Shown here: one piece after another, positions 1 through 10,787 of the stretch
Layout: every line of letters starts with the position of its first letter
Numbering within the stretch: position 1 is the stretch's first letter
Origin: Syncephalis plumigaleata
Taxonomy: Eukaryota; Zoopagomycota; Zoopagomycetes; Zoopagales; Piptocephalidaceae
DNA length: 64,000 nt
Reading direction: 5' to 3'
Assembly (NCBI GenBank): GCA_025201365.1
Contig: JAIXMF010000009.1
Location: 558,001-622,000 of the forward strand
Translations under genes and position numbers: made by a program
The notes under the pieces: generated by a model
The model's input: the letters and a program-made list of their open reading frames with translations, nothing else
What the model was told of the DNA's origin: nothing
The model's database searches: none

Positions 1-419
1 AAAAGGAAACTGACACGTAAATATGCAATAACAATTACAATAAACAATATAATAAACAAGCAGTAACTAGTATAATGACTGACATGTCACGAACGAGCGA
101 GGAATGAGCAAGGAAGGGTGCATGAACACGTATGCCAGTTTATTTGAAGAAGCAGTGTATGCTTGCAGGTAGATAGAGTATGTAAATGCAATAAACAAAT
201 AAAATACAAATAAAAGCATGACGTAATGGTGGCATACAAACAGATGACGGAAAAGAGTGGTAAAAGTAAAAGGTACATATAACAACGAGAGCAGTAAATG
301 CTTAAACATTGATAAATAAGCAGGACAGTGATAGAAAACAAAGGACTAGAACGAACAATAAACAAGGCTTATTGGTATAGTAATAATAACGACAAGTGAG
401 CATGTAGATAGCTTAGAGG

Positions 420-843
420 AAGAGGAAACAAAGAGATAAATAAAGTCATAGAGATAGTATGGCAGAATAGCTGCTATTGGGAAGGTGTATGCTAAAGTGA
501 AAGAGGGAGTAAGTGAAATGCGAATGACACGAAGAAGACGCGTATTACTGAGAAAGTAAATAGGTAAATAACTAGCATATAGTCAAGAGGAAGTAGACGT
601 GTGTTGTTTACTGACAAGTGGAATGTAGTTGATACAAAGAAGACAATAGCGGTAAAGAAGGGAAAGGGAAACAAGGGAAGCAGCTAGAATGCAGTTGACA
701 CAAAGAATACGCGTGCTGTGTAAAGAAGTAAATAACAAGGTGAATGAGCAATAGGTGGAATAGTGGATACATGCAGTGAGAAATGGGAATAGTGACAAGC
801 ATGTGTATGTAGTGGGATGAAGTAGAATGATGGAAATAAATTG
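420..843 (-). repeat. T/C-rich dispersed repeat, copy 1 (left arm)
   Basis: About 400 bp, pyrimidine-rich on the minus strand. It lies just downstream of the left kinase stop and is the palindromic partner of 15622-16045. A third, more diverged copy sits at 6262-6665. No protein family is recognisable in any frame. The many small ORFs across it are low-complexity Ser/Leu/Phe/Thr shadows. Confidence 0.75.
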
Positions 844-978
844 GAATGAATAGAGAAAACAATAGTAGAATGAATGTAGTAGCAAGTATAGGAATGTTTG
901 TATGCAGTAATTTAGATTGTTAATGACAATAGTAATACATTTATTGAACCGAATTGTATGGTACGCTAATGATGACAT

Positions 979-3323
979 TTAAAGACACCGTTGTCGCTTT
1001 GCCGGTGGCTCAGACCGGTCGGATTGCAGGATGCTGTCAAGCTTGCGCTTCGCTTCCTGCGCAGATTTAAACCATGGATGCTGCAGAGCATCCATGACTG
1101 TCATGCGTCGGGCTGGATCGACCTGGAGAAGGCCATTAATAAAGCGTGTCGCTAAACATAATTGGTTACAATTAGTGGATTGTACTAGTGTAATCATAAC
1201 AACTTACCTTCGTTCACGGGTTCATTAAAATTGACAATCTCAAATGGCGCTCGCTCATTTAAAATTGTATAAAGGTACTCTCCACAGGTCCATTTATTCT
1301 TCTTCATCATGAATGGATGAATACCTATGACATACCAGGTTAGCTATCATTGATTTTAAGTAAAGATTAGCTTACCACTTAGCAAATAGTATGCCAGGAT
1401 GCCTATACTCCACATATCGGCACTTTTGTTGAATCCGATGTGTGGGTTTTGAATATGGGCAACCTTCTCTTTGCCAGTGTCGCCTTGATTCGTGAAGACT
1501 TGAATAACGACGTTTACATCCGTGCCAGTCAAAAAAACTTCTGGTGCCATGTATGCTGGCGTACCAACAAGTCCCTGTATATAAATTTCTGGATCTAACA
1601 TTCGTGACAATCCGAAATCTGCTAGGAGGGTATGCGTACACCCCTCGTCCTTGAAAAGGATGTTCTCCACCTATATCTGTGTCAGTATTTGTAATAAAGC
1701 AAGTAATCAAATGACTTACCTTGATATCTAGTAGTAATTGGATTACATTAACCAGGTTATCATTAATAAACATTGTTAGTTAATCATAAGCATAATTACT
1801 TACCCAGATGAGCAACGTTGGCCTTGTGCAAATCCTAATAGTATATGGTTAATATGGTTCTAGTATTAATTATGGTTATATTACTTTAAGAGCCAGTAGA
1901 ATTTGGCGAATAATTGCCTTGGCCTTGGCTACAGGGAGGGGTGCAGGGTTCTTGGCCAGGTAGTTAAAGAGACTACCTCCTTTGGCTAGCTCTGTGACAA
2001 CAAACGTGCCGTAATCGTTTACGTTGAAGCTAATGGCACGTAGTGTATGTTGCTGGTGTCGAAATTGTCGCATTATACCCCACTCGTTTGCCAGCGTCAT
2101 ATCGTCGTTATTGGCTTGCTTGATTGCTGCTGCCTCTCCAGTAGTACAGGATATCCCCTTGTACACTGTACCGAAGCCACCGCTAGATGCGCACGTTAGC
2201 TATTCATTATAGAATTTCCCTGTATTTAACTATTTGATCACCTACCTGCCGAGACGCTCTGTAGTGTGATAGTAATCACCGAGCATCTGTATCGTGTTAG
2301 TAGTAATACTGTATATATTGTCTCCATTTACCTGTGTATAATAATAAATATGAGATGTTTTCTTTGGTTCTGCTTGTTCTAACGCGGTATATAGAAATTT
2401 GTCTATATATATTGTTAGCCCAAATCTATCAATGAAGTCGCCGTAACTTACAATTATAAACGTCTATATTGATCGTGCCGACATTTTTAAATGTAGTGTT
2501 TTCATTTTCCTCCTGATCGTTTACTACAGAAATGATTAGCATGAATATTTGACCGCGCATACCAATAACTTACTAGTTAAGGCAGCAAGGCCTTCATTCT
2601 AATAAGCGATTAGTTAAACGTTCAATACATTTGAGCATAGAACTTACTGTGATATGAATCATACCATTCTCCTAATGAGCTGCAGGTTAGATTACACCCA
2701 TCGTTTAATATGGTTATTGGCTTACCTCTGATATGTTAAAAACACATTCGTTACCGCGAGGAAGTTTATAATCACTAATGTATCGCAATTAGTAAATAGA
2801 TCAAGGTGACATAGTAGTGACTTACCAACCAGCTTCATTACCGAATGATAGCTTGCTGCCACGGTAAAGCAGCAATTCTATAGATAGGTTAGTTATTCTC
2901 GTCTGTGTCATTCAAACATAGCTTACCCTGCTTCTTATCTCCTTCTGGCGTTATCCACCCTACTAGCTTCGTGCGGTTCTCCTGCTTCAGCTCGGGCCAC
3001 TTAAAAGGCACATGAATAAATTTATTACGCTTTTTTTCTACACCTGAGCCACCATCGCCAGCAGCTGATAGTTGCGCTGGCTTCGGTGATGGCTCCGCTG
3101 ATTGGAGTGGCACCGATTCCGAGGCAGCAGCAGTAGCAGCAGTGATAGGAGCGAGAATATGAGTGGGGGTAGGAGAAGTGGTAGTAGCGGGGATAGGAGC
3201 AGAAGTAAAAGCGACAATAGGTACTCTTCCATTGTCAGCACCAGCGGTAATAGCTGGTATTATAATAGGTGCGGACTTTGACGCAGACACTACTATTGGA
3301 GCTGAATCGGCACCTTGTTTCAT
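979..3323 (-). CDS. FHA-like/Ser-Thr protein kinase, left palindrome copy
   Basis: Same gene as 13138-15486, in the left arm and mirrored, with 14 exons. The predicted protein is essentially identical to the right copy. One residue differs (Ala here, Val there, codon at 2371-2373). The donor after the exon that ends ...LLALK (near 1885) reads GTAATA instead of GTAAGT, because 4 bp (GTAA) are missing. If that weaker donor is used the protein is unchanged; if not, the intron is retained and the kinase ends early, before the catalytic loop. Kinase hallmarks seen are a glycine loop LGSGGFGTVYK, the AAIK lysine, an atypical HLDIK catalytic loop, DFG, and APE followed by a long insertion. The gene is read away from the palindrome centre towards the outer edge. 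Confidence 0.82.
1720..1727 (-). other. 8-nt micro-exon of left kinase copy
   Basis: Mirror of 14738-14745. The eight bases between an AG acceptor and a GTAAGT donor complete the Asp codon and supply Ile-Lys of the catalytic loop (HLDIK). See the right copy for the phase calculation. Confidence 0.7.
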
Positions 3324-3507
3324 TTTGAAAGCACAATTGTTGAGTATATCGCGGTAAGAGTATAGAAAGTAGGGGTAGAGCTGTATGAGACTTAAGTGAA
3401 AACTTGCGCGTAAACCTAGATTGAACTAGATAGTGGAGAGAACTGGAGGAGTAGCGGAATAAGAGGTTGTGCATAGCCCATTAGCTATTGTCGCCAACAC
3501 TAGTGGC

Positions 3508-3515
3508 TTTATATA
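3508..3515 (-). promoter_or_regulatory. TATA box of left kinase copy
   Basis: TATATAAA on the minus strand, about 185 bp upstream of the kinase ATG at 3323. It sits between the ATG and the first tandem upstream repeat, and is identical to the site in the right arm. Confidence 0.5.
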
Positions 3516-3529
3516 ACACAGCACATAGG

Positions 3530-4645
3530 TCATAAAACTGTAGCTTCAGCTTATACCGCTACACTTCGTCCAGTACGCTTTGTACCTGGGAATATTTCAA
3601 ACTCATACTGCGCAGAACTGAGCAGAACTAAACAGCTCCAACACTACAATAATAACATGTTTTTTACGATCTTTGCCAATACTTGACCGATTTCGACGCG
3701 GCAAGTTTGCTTGTATAGCTCGACACTTGGTAGAATACGCTCTACACATTTAATGTAGATTCCTTTATTCATGACACATTTACAGGGCGTAGAAGATATT
3801 GGTCGTCAAGGTAAACAAGCAAAGTGACTGCGCACTTGCATCGTCTTTATTTGGAAGGTGGTTTTGCTCTATGTAAGCAGCCACGATTTGCCTGATTATT
3901 GACAAAGGACCCGCACCGATACCGTTTACCGGGATTTCCATCCATCCATCCATCCATCCATCCATCTTTTATTAGCGTTATGAGATTGGCAGTTCATCCC
4001 ATTCTTTCGACGCTATTACTTCATCCCAATTCAGACATCGCAAGCTATCGTTTTTTTTCATTTCTTTGCCCACCTACGTACTAGTGCGCGGTAGAGTGAC
4101 AAGTGACGTCATAAAACTGTAGCTTCAGCTTATACCGCTACACTTCGTCCAGTACGCTTTGTACCTGAGAACATTTCAAACTCCTACTGCGCAGAGCTGA
4201 GCAGAACTGAGCAGAACTAAACAGCTCCAACACTACAATAATAACATGTTTTTTACGATCTTTGCCAATACTTGACCGATTTCGACGCGGCAAGTTTGCT
4301 TGTATAGCTCGACACTTGGTAGAATACGCTGTACACATTTAATGTAGATATCTTTATTCATGACACATTTACAGGGCGTAGAAGATATTGGTCGTCAAGG
4401 TAAACAAGCAAAGTGACTGCGCACTAGCATCGTCTTTATTTGGAAGGTGGTTTTGCTCTATGTAAGCAGCCACGATTTGCCTGATTATTGACAAAGCACT
4501 TCCGCACCGATACGTTTACCAGGATTTTCATCCATCCATCTATCTATCTTTTGCTAGCGTTATGACGTAGACAGTTCATCCCATTCTTTCGACGCTATTA
4601 CTTCATGTCAATTCCCATATCGCAAGCTATCGTTTTCCTCATTTC
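3530..4645. repeat. Tandem duplication upstream of kinase (left arm)
   Basis: Two direct copies, about 3530-4060 and 4110-4645, offset by 580 bp. They are alike but not identical. Copy 2 has an extra GAGCAGAACT-type unit, shorter CCAT repeats and several SNPs. Each copy carries a (CCAT)n tract, and the nearer one abuts the kinase TATA box. Both copies and their differences recur in the right arm, so the tandem event looks older than the palindrome (or the arms have been homogenised). Short ORFs here show no family signature. Confidence 0.85.
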
Positions 4646-5480
4646 TATATTCACTTATCCAACACAACGCTTCCAAAAACGATTATCAAACAGCTATTCC
4701 ATCTAGGTTACACAATCCTTACCAAAAAATTCTCACGCCGTTATTCCACTTATGCACTGCAGTTACGTCACTACAACATCGCACTGCAACCTAGCTTAAC
4801 CCTGTGCATGTCATTATCGTAAACTACTATTTACTCCTAGCCTATTGGAACTAACTGACTGCACACTGCATCCGTTACCTATCTCAACTGTCTACGTCTT
4901 TTGCGCTTTTTACTTCTCTTTCGTTTTCCACCATCATTCTGCTACTCTTTTCTTGTAATGACACTTTCTACGTAATACTGTCGTTTATATACATAGAATG
5001 AGTTATTCTTTATTATATTTGTTCGTATGGCGGTAATAATAAGTATGCTATTAGGTATTATATATTTGCGTTTTATTTGCTTGAAAGTACACATGCATGG
5101 GACATTGGTTGTTGGAACTACAGCAGAAAGTAGCAGCTACTTACGCGTTGGGACTAGTGCCGAGTAGTTGAACGGATAAGCATTGCGTTTGCAGTTCGCA
5201 GCGAGCGCTCCTACCCAAATTCTTAAGTATGCTGCTATGGGCTGTAGTAATCCGCAATCAATGTAAGCGGTACTTGAGTGTTCTGGATAGTTGGAAGGGC
5301 TGATATACGAAGCTAAGTTCTGCTATTACAAGACCCTCATTTATCGCGGTAGGTGGATGTTGTGTATGTCCGCTATTACGCAGATCGAAAGATTGCTCAA
5401 TAGTATTCCGTGGGGAATTCTAGGACATACAACAGCATCCGCCTCGCTACCCTTTGCTACTAACCATTTTGATTAACTAG
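4646..5480. other. Arm sequence without a supported gene
   Basis: A 61-codon ORF at 5291-5476 is conserved in the other arm, but only because the arms are near-identical. A tRNA-like A-box stretch near 5158-5225 lacks a convincing T-arm. Nothing else is recognised. Confidence 0.5.
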
Positions 5481-5819
5481 GTAGTTGTCTATTCATATTA
5501 CGAGGATACACGCAATACGCAGCAGTAACCAGAAGGTAAGTAAATATAGCCACTCGTGTACACAACCAATACTAATAGCTGCCGTTTACTAATTATACTC
5601 TTTATTATTCGTTTACAACGCTATCAATCATTTAATTGCTACTATTATAGTCTAGATATCGCAACCATAGGAAGCATATTTGGGTTGCCTAAGCCAGCAT
5701 TGTTTGGCTTAGGAGGGATAGGGGTAGCTTACTGGTCTATGGCCAGTATTGCTTTGGGTGTACACAAATATGCTTCCTATGCGGGTTTTCCTTTACTTAA
5801 TAAACGTCTTATAACATAA
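5481..5819 (+). CDS. Possible small two-exon hydrophobic protein (uncertain)
   Basis: A GTAAGT donor at 5536 and a TAG acceptor at 5650 would join 5481-5535 to 5651-5819 in frame. The resulting peptide has a Gly/Ala-rich membrane-like segment (GLGGIGVAYWSMASIALG) and a stop at 5817-5819. No initiator ATG is visible in that frame, so a further upstream exon would be required. The right arm has one base fewer in the loop of the overlapping hairpin (near 10750), which breaks the frame there. The segment is also a strong fold-back structure, so the open frame may be incidental. No family recognised. Confidence 0.2.
5666..5781. repeat. 116-bp fold-back element, left arm
   Basis: A perfect 17-bp inverted repeat (CATAGGAAGCATATTTG at 5666-5682, its complement at 5765-5781) encloses two further perfect hairpins: a 9-bp stem at 5688-5696/5705-5713 and a 6-bp stem at 5730-5735/5743-5748. 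Together they could form a three-way junction. No clear target-site duplication flanks it. It could be a small MITE, a cruciform-forming DNA site or a structured RNA. Confidence 0.7.
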
Positions 5820-6261
5820 CTTTATTCACTGCTAATACAAGAGACGACATCCAGACAATATGTACTAATTTTCATTCTAAATGTCAACCAACTGATACTC
5901 AACAACAATAGCAATATACCGGGATAATCAACTATGCTAATACTCACTGCCAACACTCATTGCCATCCATCATTGACATGTATCCACTAGCAACATGAAT
6001 AAACATGATCATTTTGATCTATATTGACATGTCATTCTATATCCCTTCCTATCTCATTATTGCTTCATTACCTCTACTTGCCAGATCAGCATTGTATTTA
6101 GTCTGCTCATTCCTCTCTTTCATCCAGCATCAATCATTCCATACACTCATTCCATTCTACTATTCGGCATCTTCATCAGTAATGCAGTATTATTCCATTC
6201 TATCACCATTATACACATAACAATAAAGACAAGCTGTCCATTGCTTCATACCATCACTATC

Positions 6262-6665
6262 TATTTCATCATTCTACCTTTCCACTACATAACATGCTTG
6301 CACTATTCCATTTCACACTGCATGTATCCACTATTCCATCTATTGCTCATTCACCTTGTTATTTACTTCTTTACACAGCACGCGTATTCTTTGTGTCAAC
6401 TGCATTCTAGCTGCTTCCCTTGTTTCCCTTTCCCTTCTTTACCGCTATTGTCTTCTTCGTGTCAACTACATTCCACTTGTTAGTAAACAACACACGTCTA
6501 CTTCCTCTTAACTATATGCTAGTTATTTACCTATTTACTTTCTCAGTAATACGCGTCTTCTTCGTGTCATTCGCATTTCACTTACTCCCTCTTTCACTTT
6601 AGCATACACATTCCCAATAGCACTATTCTGCATACTATTTCTATTCTGTTTATTGCTCTCTGTTA
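6262..6665 (+). repeat. T/C-rich dispersed repeat, copy 3 (palindrome centre)
   Basis: Clearly homologous to 15622-16045 and, inverted, to 420-843, but several percent diverged. It begins within a few bases of the inner end of the left arm (6257). The right arm has no such copy at its inner end. This makes it a candidate rearrangement junction. Confidence 0.75.
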
Positions 6666-7536
6666 TTCTTTTTGCTTAGCGTCAGCTTAACTCATCTTCT
6701 CTTGTTCTATTCTGTTCATTCAGCTTAGTCTATTTATTTCAATACTGCTGCCCTATTTTGTTTTCTACTTCATTCGCAACCCATTGCATACATATTCAAT
6801 ATTTTGCTCATTCCCGTGTTCATATCTATTGACGATCAGCTGTTTATTTAGAAGGTAATTCAATAAAAGTATTCTACTCGGCAGTGAGTTCAAATAGCGT
6901 ATATATTATGGTATTAATGAGTCAGCGATTATTGTCATTGCACTATGAATTCTCTGTTGATAAACTATTCTGCACAGATATGATGCGTGATTCATATGAA
7001 CCGACTGCAAGCGTGTAATCTACTATTTAAACAGCTCTATTGCTTATATCATAATTCTTACTAAGACGCGCATTGACTAGTAGTACTATGAAGTATTCCA
7101 TTAATGCATTGATCTTTGTAAACTGTCTGCCAACTCCTTACTTATACGCATATCGTACAGCTAAATGCGAAGAATGGCGATAATAGTCCTACTGAAGTTC
7201 GTTAGCCGCATACTATGGAATTGAATGACATAAGCTGACATTCTGATAATAATTAATGATACACTAGCTACGCCGTAGCATATGGTCTATATCATTATTA
7301 TTAATGTGAAATAACTCGGCATACTAATTGTGCCATACGATGCGCTTACTGTAAGATAGTGTATGATTAACATACAATGGTATGCGATACTGAGCATGTG
7401 AATGCATTAGCAATAGTGTATGTATAGATTGTAGATTAGTTAACATCGCCGTCATCATTACCGAGTAGAATCGACTTATCATCTATGTTTACGACGATAG
7501 AAACGTATGGAGGAAGCACTTGCTGCCTGATCAAAG
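6666..7536. other. Non-coding stretch upstream of eIF5B
   Basis: AT-rich with frequent stops in all frames. I looked here for the Lys/Glu-rich N-terminal region expected of eIF5B and did not find it. No promoter motif stands out. Confidence 0.5.
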
Positions 7537-9920
7537 GATGATCTTCGCTCGCCCATTTGCTGCATTCTTGGCCACGTAGATACGGGTAAAACCAAGCTAT
7601 TGGATAAGGTGCGCATTATCTGATTAGCTATTACCTATGCTAACCATTATTTCATATAGATCCGACAAACTAATGTTCAAGAAGGGGAAGCTGGTGGTAT
7701 TACCCAACAAATTGGTGCCACCTACTTCCCAATTGATGCGGTTAAGCAAAAGACGGAATGCTTACCCGAGGTAATTCGATATTGCCACCGATCCACTAGT
7801 CAGTAGTTATTAATGCTCGCTTATTAATAGGACATCAGAATTGAATACAAACTGCCTGGTCTATTGGTCATCGACACGCCAGGTCACGAGTCATTCACTA
7901 GTCTACGATCTCGTGGTTCATCGCTGTGTAATATCGCCATTCTCGTTGTAGATATTGTGGTAAGTAGATTGAGATAACGCGAATGGAGTACATGAATACA
8001 TTAGCTGATTGATTCATTCATTTGCACTATTATTATGTAGCATAGTTTAGAGCCACAAATACTCGAGTCATTACGTCTATTGCGTGATCGTAAAACACCA
8101 TTTATTGTTGCACTAAACAAGGTTTGTACACATCGAGGAATATACAAACGGAACAACTAATAATAATGTGCAACGATATCGTTCGTATAGATTGATTGTG
8201 TCTACGACTGGAAACCAATTCCGAACAATGCGTTCCGCGACTCGCTTAGTAAACAAAAGCAACATGCACAACGGGAATTTGAGGATTGTACCAAAAAGTC
8301 ATATTGGAATTCGCTGAACAGGTGAGTCTAGTCGTCAGCTATTATAAAAGTAACACTAATAATCATTCTATCCTCTACGATACGATACGATACGATACGA
8401 TTAGGGTCTTAACTCGTGTCTTTACTATGAGAATAAGAATCTTGGCCGTAATGTGTCGCTCGTGCCAACTTCAGCCATTACAGGCGAGGGTATTCCCGAT
8501 TTACTTAACCTGCTGGTGCAACTAACTCAAACGCGTATGAACGACAAACTAATGTATTTGTCGGAACTGGAGTGCGCAGTATTGGAGGTAAAGGTTATAG
8601 AAGGCCTCGGCACCACCATTGATGTTGTATTGTCGAATGGCGTGTTGAACGAAGGTGACCGTATTGTAGTATGCGGCTTGCACGGACCTATCGTCACCAA
8701 TGTCCGAGCACTGCTTACACCGCAACCATTAAGGGAATTACGAGTTAAGGTAAGGGAGACAAGCAATAGTGTCTTGATTAGTAGTATCAGCTTACCTGTA
8801 AATATACAATGATGATAGTCGGCCTACGTGCATCACAAGACCATTAAAGCCGCCATGGGTGTTAAGATTTGCGCGCCAGAACTAGAAAAGACCATTGCCG
8901 GCTCCCGTCTCATGGTGGTTGGTCCGGATGACGACGAAGACGATCTAATGGACAAGGTCATGTCCGATCTGCAAATATTGTTGAAGTCAGTCGACAAAAG
9001 TAATCGTGGTGTTTGTGTACAAGCATCGACTATCGGTTCACTGGAAGCATTGCTGGAATTCCTGCGAGTATCAAAGATTCCCGTGTCCGGTATTAATATT
9101 GGTCCCGTGCATAAGCGTGACATTATTCGCTGCTCGACCATGTTGGAACGAGCCAAGGAATTCGCGGTAATGCTATGTTTTGATGTCAAGGTCGACAGGG
9201 ATGCGCAAGAGTTGGCAGATGAAATGGGCATATCTATATTTACCGCCAATATCATCTACCATCTATTCGATCAATTTATGGCATACAATAAGGTAAATCT
9301 ACTAGTGCACATAGCATAACAAGTGATTAGCAACGATGATGAAGAACTAATATAGATGATTTTATTGTGTTATGTTATTTAGGAAATTATGGAACAAAAA
9401 CGCAAGGATCAAGCACCTGAAGCGGTCTTCCCTTGCGCATTAAAGATCGTGCCCGGTTGTGTATTCAACAAGCGTGATCCAATCGTTTTGGGTGTCGACG
9501 TGGTAGAGGGTAGTCTCCGTCCCGGTACACCGATCTGCGTGATTAACACGGATCCCGAGACGAAGGAGAAAAAAATCATCACACTCGGTAAGGTGACCAG
9601 TATCGAGCAGAATCACAAGAGTGTCGACCTCGTAAAGAAGGGACAAGCTACCGCGGGTGTTGCCGTTAAGATTGAATGTCCCGTCTATGAAACACCGAAA
9701 ATGGTAGGCCGTCACTTTACAGAACAGAATGAACTATACAGAAAGGTAAGCGCGACACACTATTGTTGTACTAATGGATAGCATGACTAGAGTATTAATC
9801 GTCATGCTATTAGATATCTCGTCAATCGATTGATATTCTTAAGGAAGCTTCCGTAACGATGTGTCCAAGGAGGAATGGGCATTGATTGTTAAACTAAAGA
9901 AGACGCTGGACATTCAATAA
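7537..9920 (+). CDS. Translation initiation factor eIF5B, lacking the N-terminal region
   Basis: A GTPase that joins ribosomal subunits at the end of initiation. Nine exons are visible: 7537-7608, 7660-7770, 7831-7959, 8041-8121, 8191-8321, 8405-8749, 8819-9292, 9383-9745 and 9814-9920. G motifs are present: [23 protein letters not shown] (split by an intron) and SAITGEG. They are followed by domains II-IV and the usual end KLKKTLDIQ. The 5' end is odd. The frame hits a TGA at 7528 just before the G1 exon, there is no in-frame Met, and no charged N-terminal region of several hundred residues lies upstream. Two single-base gaps (near 8299 and 9849) interrupt otherwise perfect matches to the family and are probably consensus errors. 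It is either a 5'-truncated copy trapped in the palindrome centre or a gene with a distant first exon. Confidence 0.85.
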
Positions 9921-10196
9921 ATAAAATGACATGCCATTAGTTAGTAAACTACATAAGAGTGTATTTTGTATTAATTATATACAGCGTGAACGAGTAATGA
10001 TGATCTACGTCACATGGTTATTCAATAAATGGCCATACCATTATTTATATTTATGTAACATGATTATGAATTAATAAACGGAATTGCCGTACTTACTTGA
10101 TGTTCTTGCCTGTACCAATACATGTATGATTATTTGGATTATTACGAAATAATAGAAAATAATGATGCATCCTGCGCAAGTATAAGCATAGTGAAT
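9921..10196. other. eIF5B 3' flank in the palindrome centre
   Basis: About 280 bp between the eIF5B stop and the inner edge of the right arm. Two AATAAA-like signals follow the stop (near 9919 and 10023). Nothing else recognised. Confidence 0.4.
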
Positions 10197-10672
10197 GGTA
10201 TGAAGCAATGGACAGCTTGTCTTTATTGTTATGTGTATAATGGGATAGAATGGAATAATAACTACATTACTGATGAAGATGCCGGAATAGTAGAATGGAA
10301 TGAGTGTATGGAATGATTGATGCTGGATGAAAGAGAGGAATGAGCAGACTAGAATACAATGCTGATCTGGCAAGTAGGAGGTAATGAAGCAATAATGAGA
10401 TAGGAAGGGATATAGGAATGACATGTCAATATAGATCAAAATGACTCATGTTTATTCATGTTGCTAGTGGATACATGTCAATGATGGATGGCAATGAGTG
10501 TTGGCAGTGAGTATTAGCATAGTTGATTATCCCGGTATATTGCTATTGTTGTTGAGTATCAGTTGGTTGACATTTAGAATGAAAATTAGTACATATTGTC
10601 TGGATGTCGTCTCTTGTATTAGCAGTGAATAAAGTTATGTTATAAGACGTTTATTAAGTAAAGGAAAACCCG

Positions 10673-10787
10673 CATAGGAAGCATATTTGTGTACACCCAA
10701 AGCAATACTGGCCATAGACCAGTAAGCTACCCCTATCCCTCCTAAGCCAACAATGCTGGCTTAGGCAACCCAAATATGCTTCCTATG
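10673..10787. repeat. 115-bp fold-back element, right arm
   Basis: Mirror of 5666-5781. All three stems are intact. The only difference seen is one base fewer in the first hairpin loop, so the change falls outside the paired regions. Confidence 0.7.

Larger units (their letters stand above)
37..6257. repeat. Left arm of a large inverted repeat (palindrome)
   Basis: This stretch is the reverse complement of 10197-16432. Paired positions sum to about 16453-16469, drifting by small indels: a CCAT repeat with 7 versus 8 units, a poly-T of 8 versus 9, and a 4-bp GTAA difference at a splice donor. By eye the gene-bearing core differs at very few bases and the outermost 450 bp somewhat more. Homology ends near position 37 at the outer side and sharply at 6257 at the inner side. 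The arm holds a kinase gene, a tandemly duplicated upstream region and a fold-back element. The small differences argue against one sequence simply being assembled twice. An assembly join of two haplotypes is not excluded. Confidence 0.93.

Noticed and set aside
492-978. Overlapping Leu/Ser/Phe-rich ORFs downstream of the kinase in each arm
   Set aside because: Low-complexity translations of a pyrimidine-rich repeat in several frames at once.
5158-5225. tRNA-like stretch (A-box-like TAGTTGAACGG, possible anticodon arm) and its mirror at 11226-11295
   Set aside because: No matching acceptor stem, a 9-nt anticodon loop and no convincing T-arm (no GGTTCRA box). At best a decayed tRNA-derived fragment.
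5291-5476. 61-codon ORF found in both arms
   Set aside because: Conservation follows only from arm identity. No domain, codon bias or splice context supports it.
10085-10120. Orphan GTAAGT donor on the minus strand at the inner flank of the right arm
   Set aside because: No matching acceptor or open exon of useful length, so probably chance.
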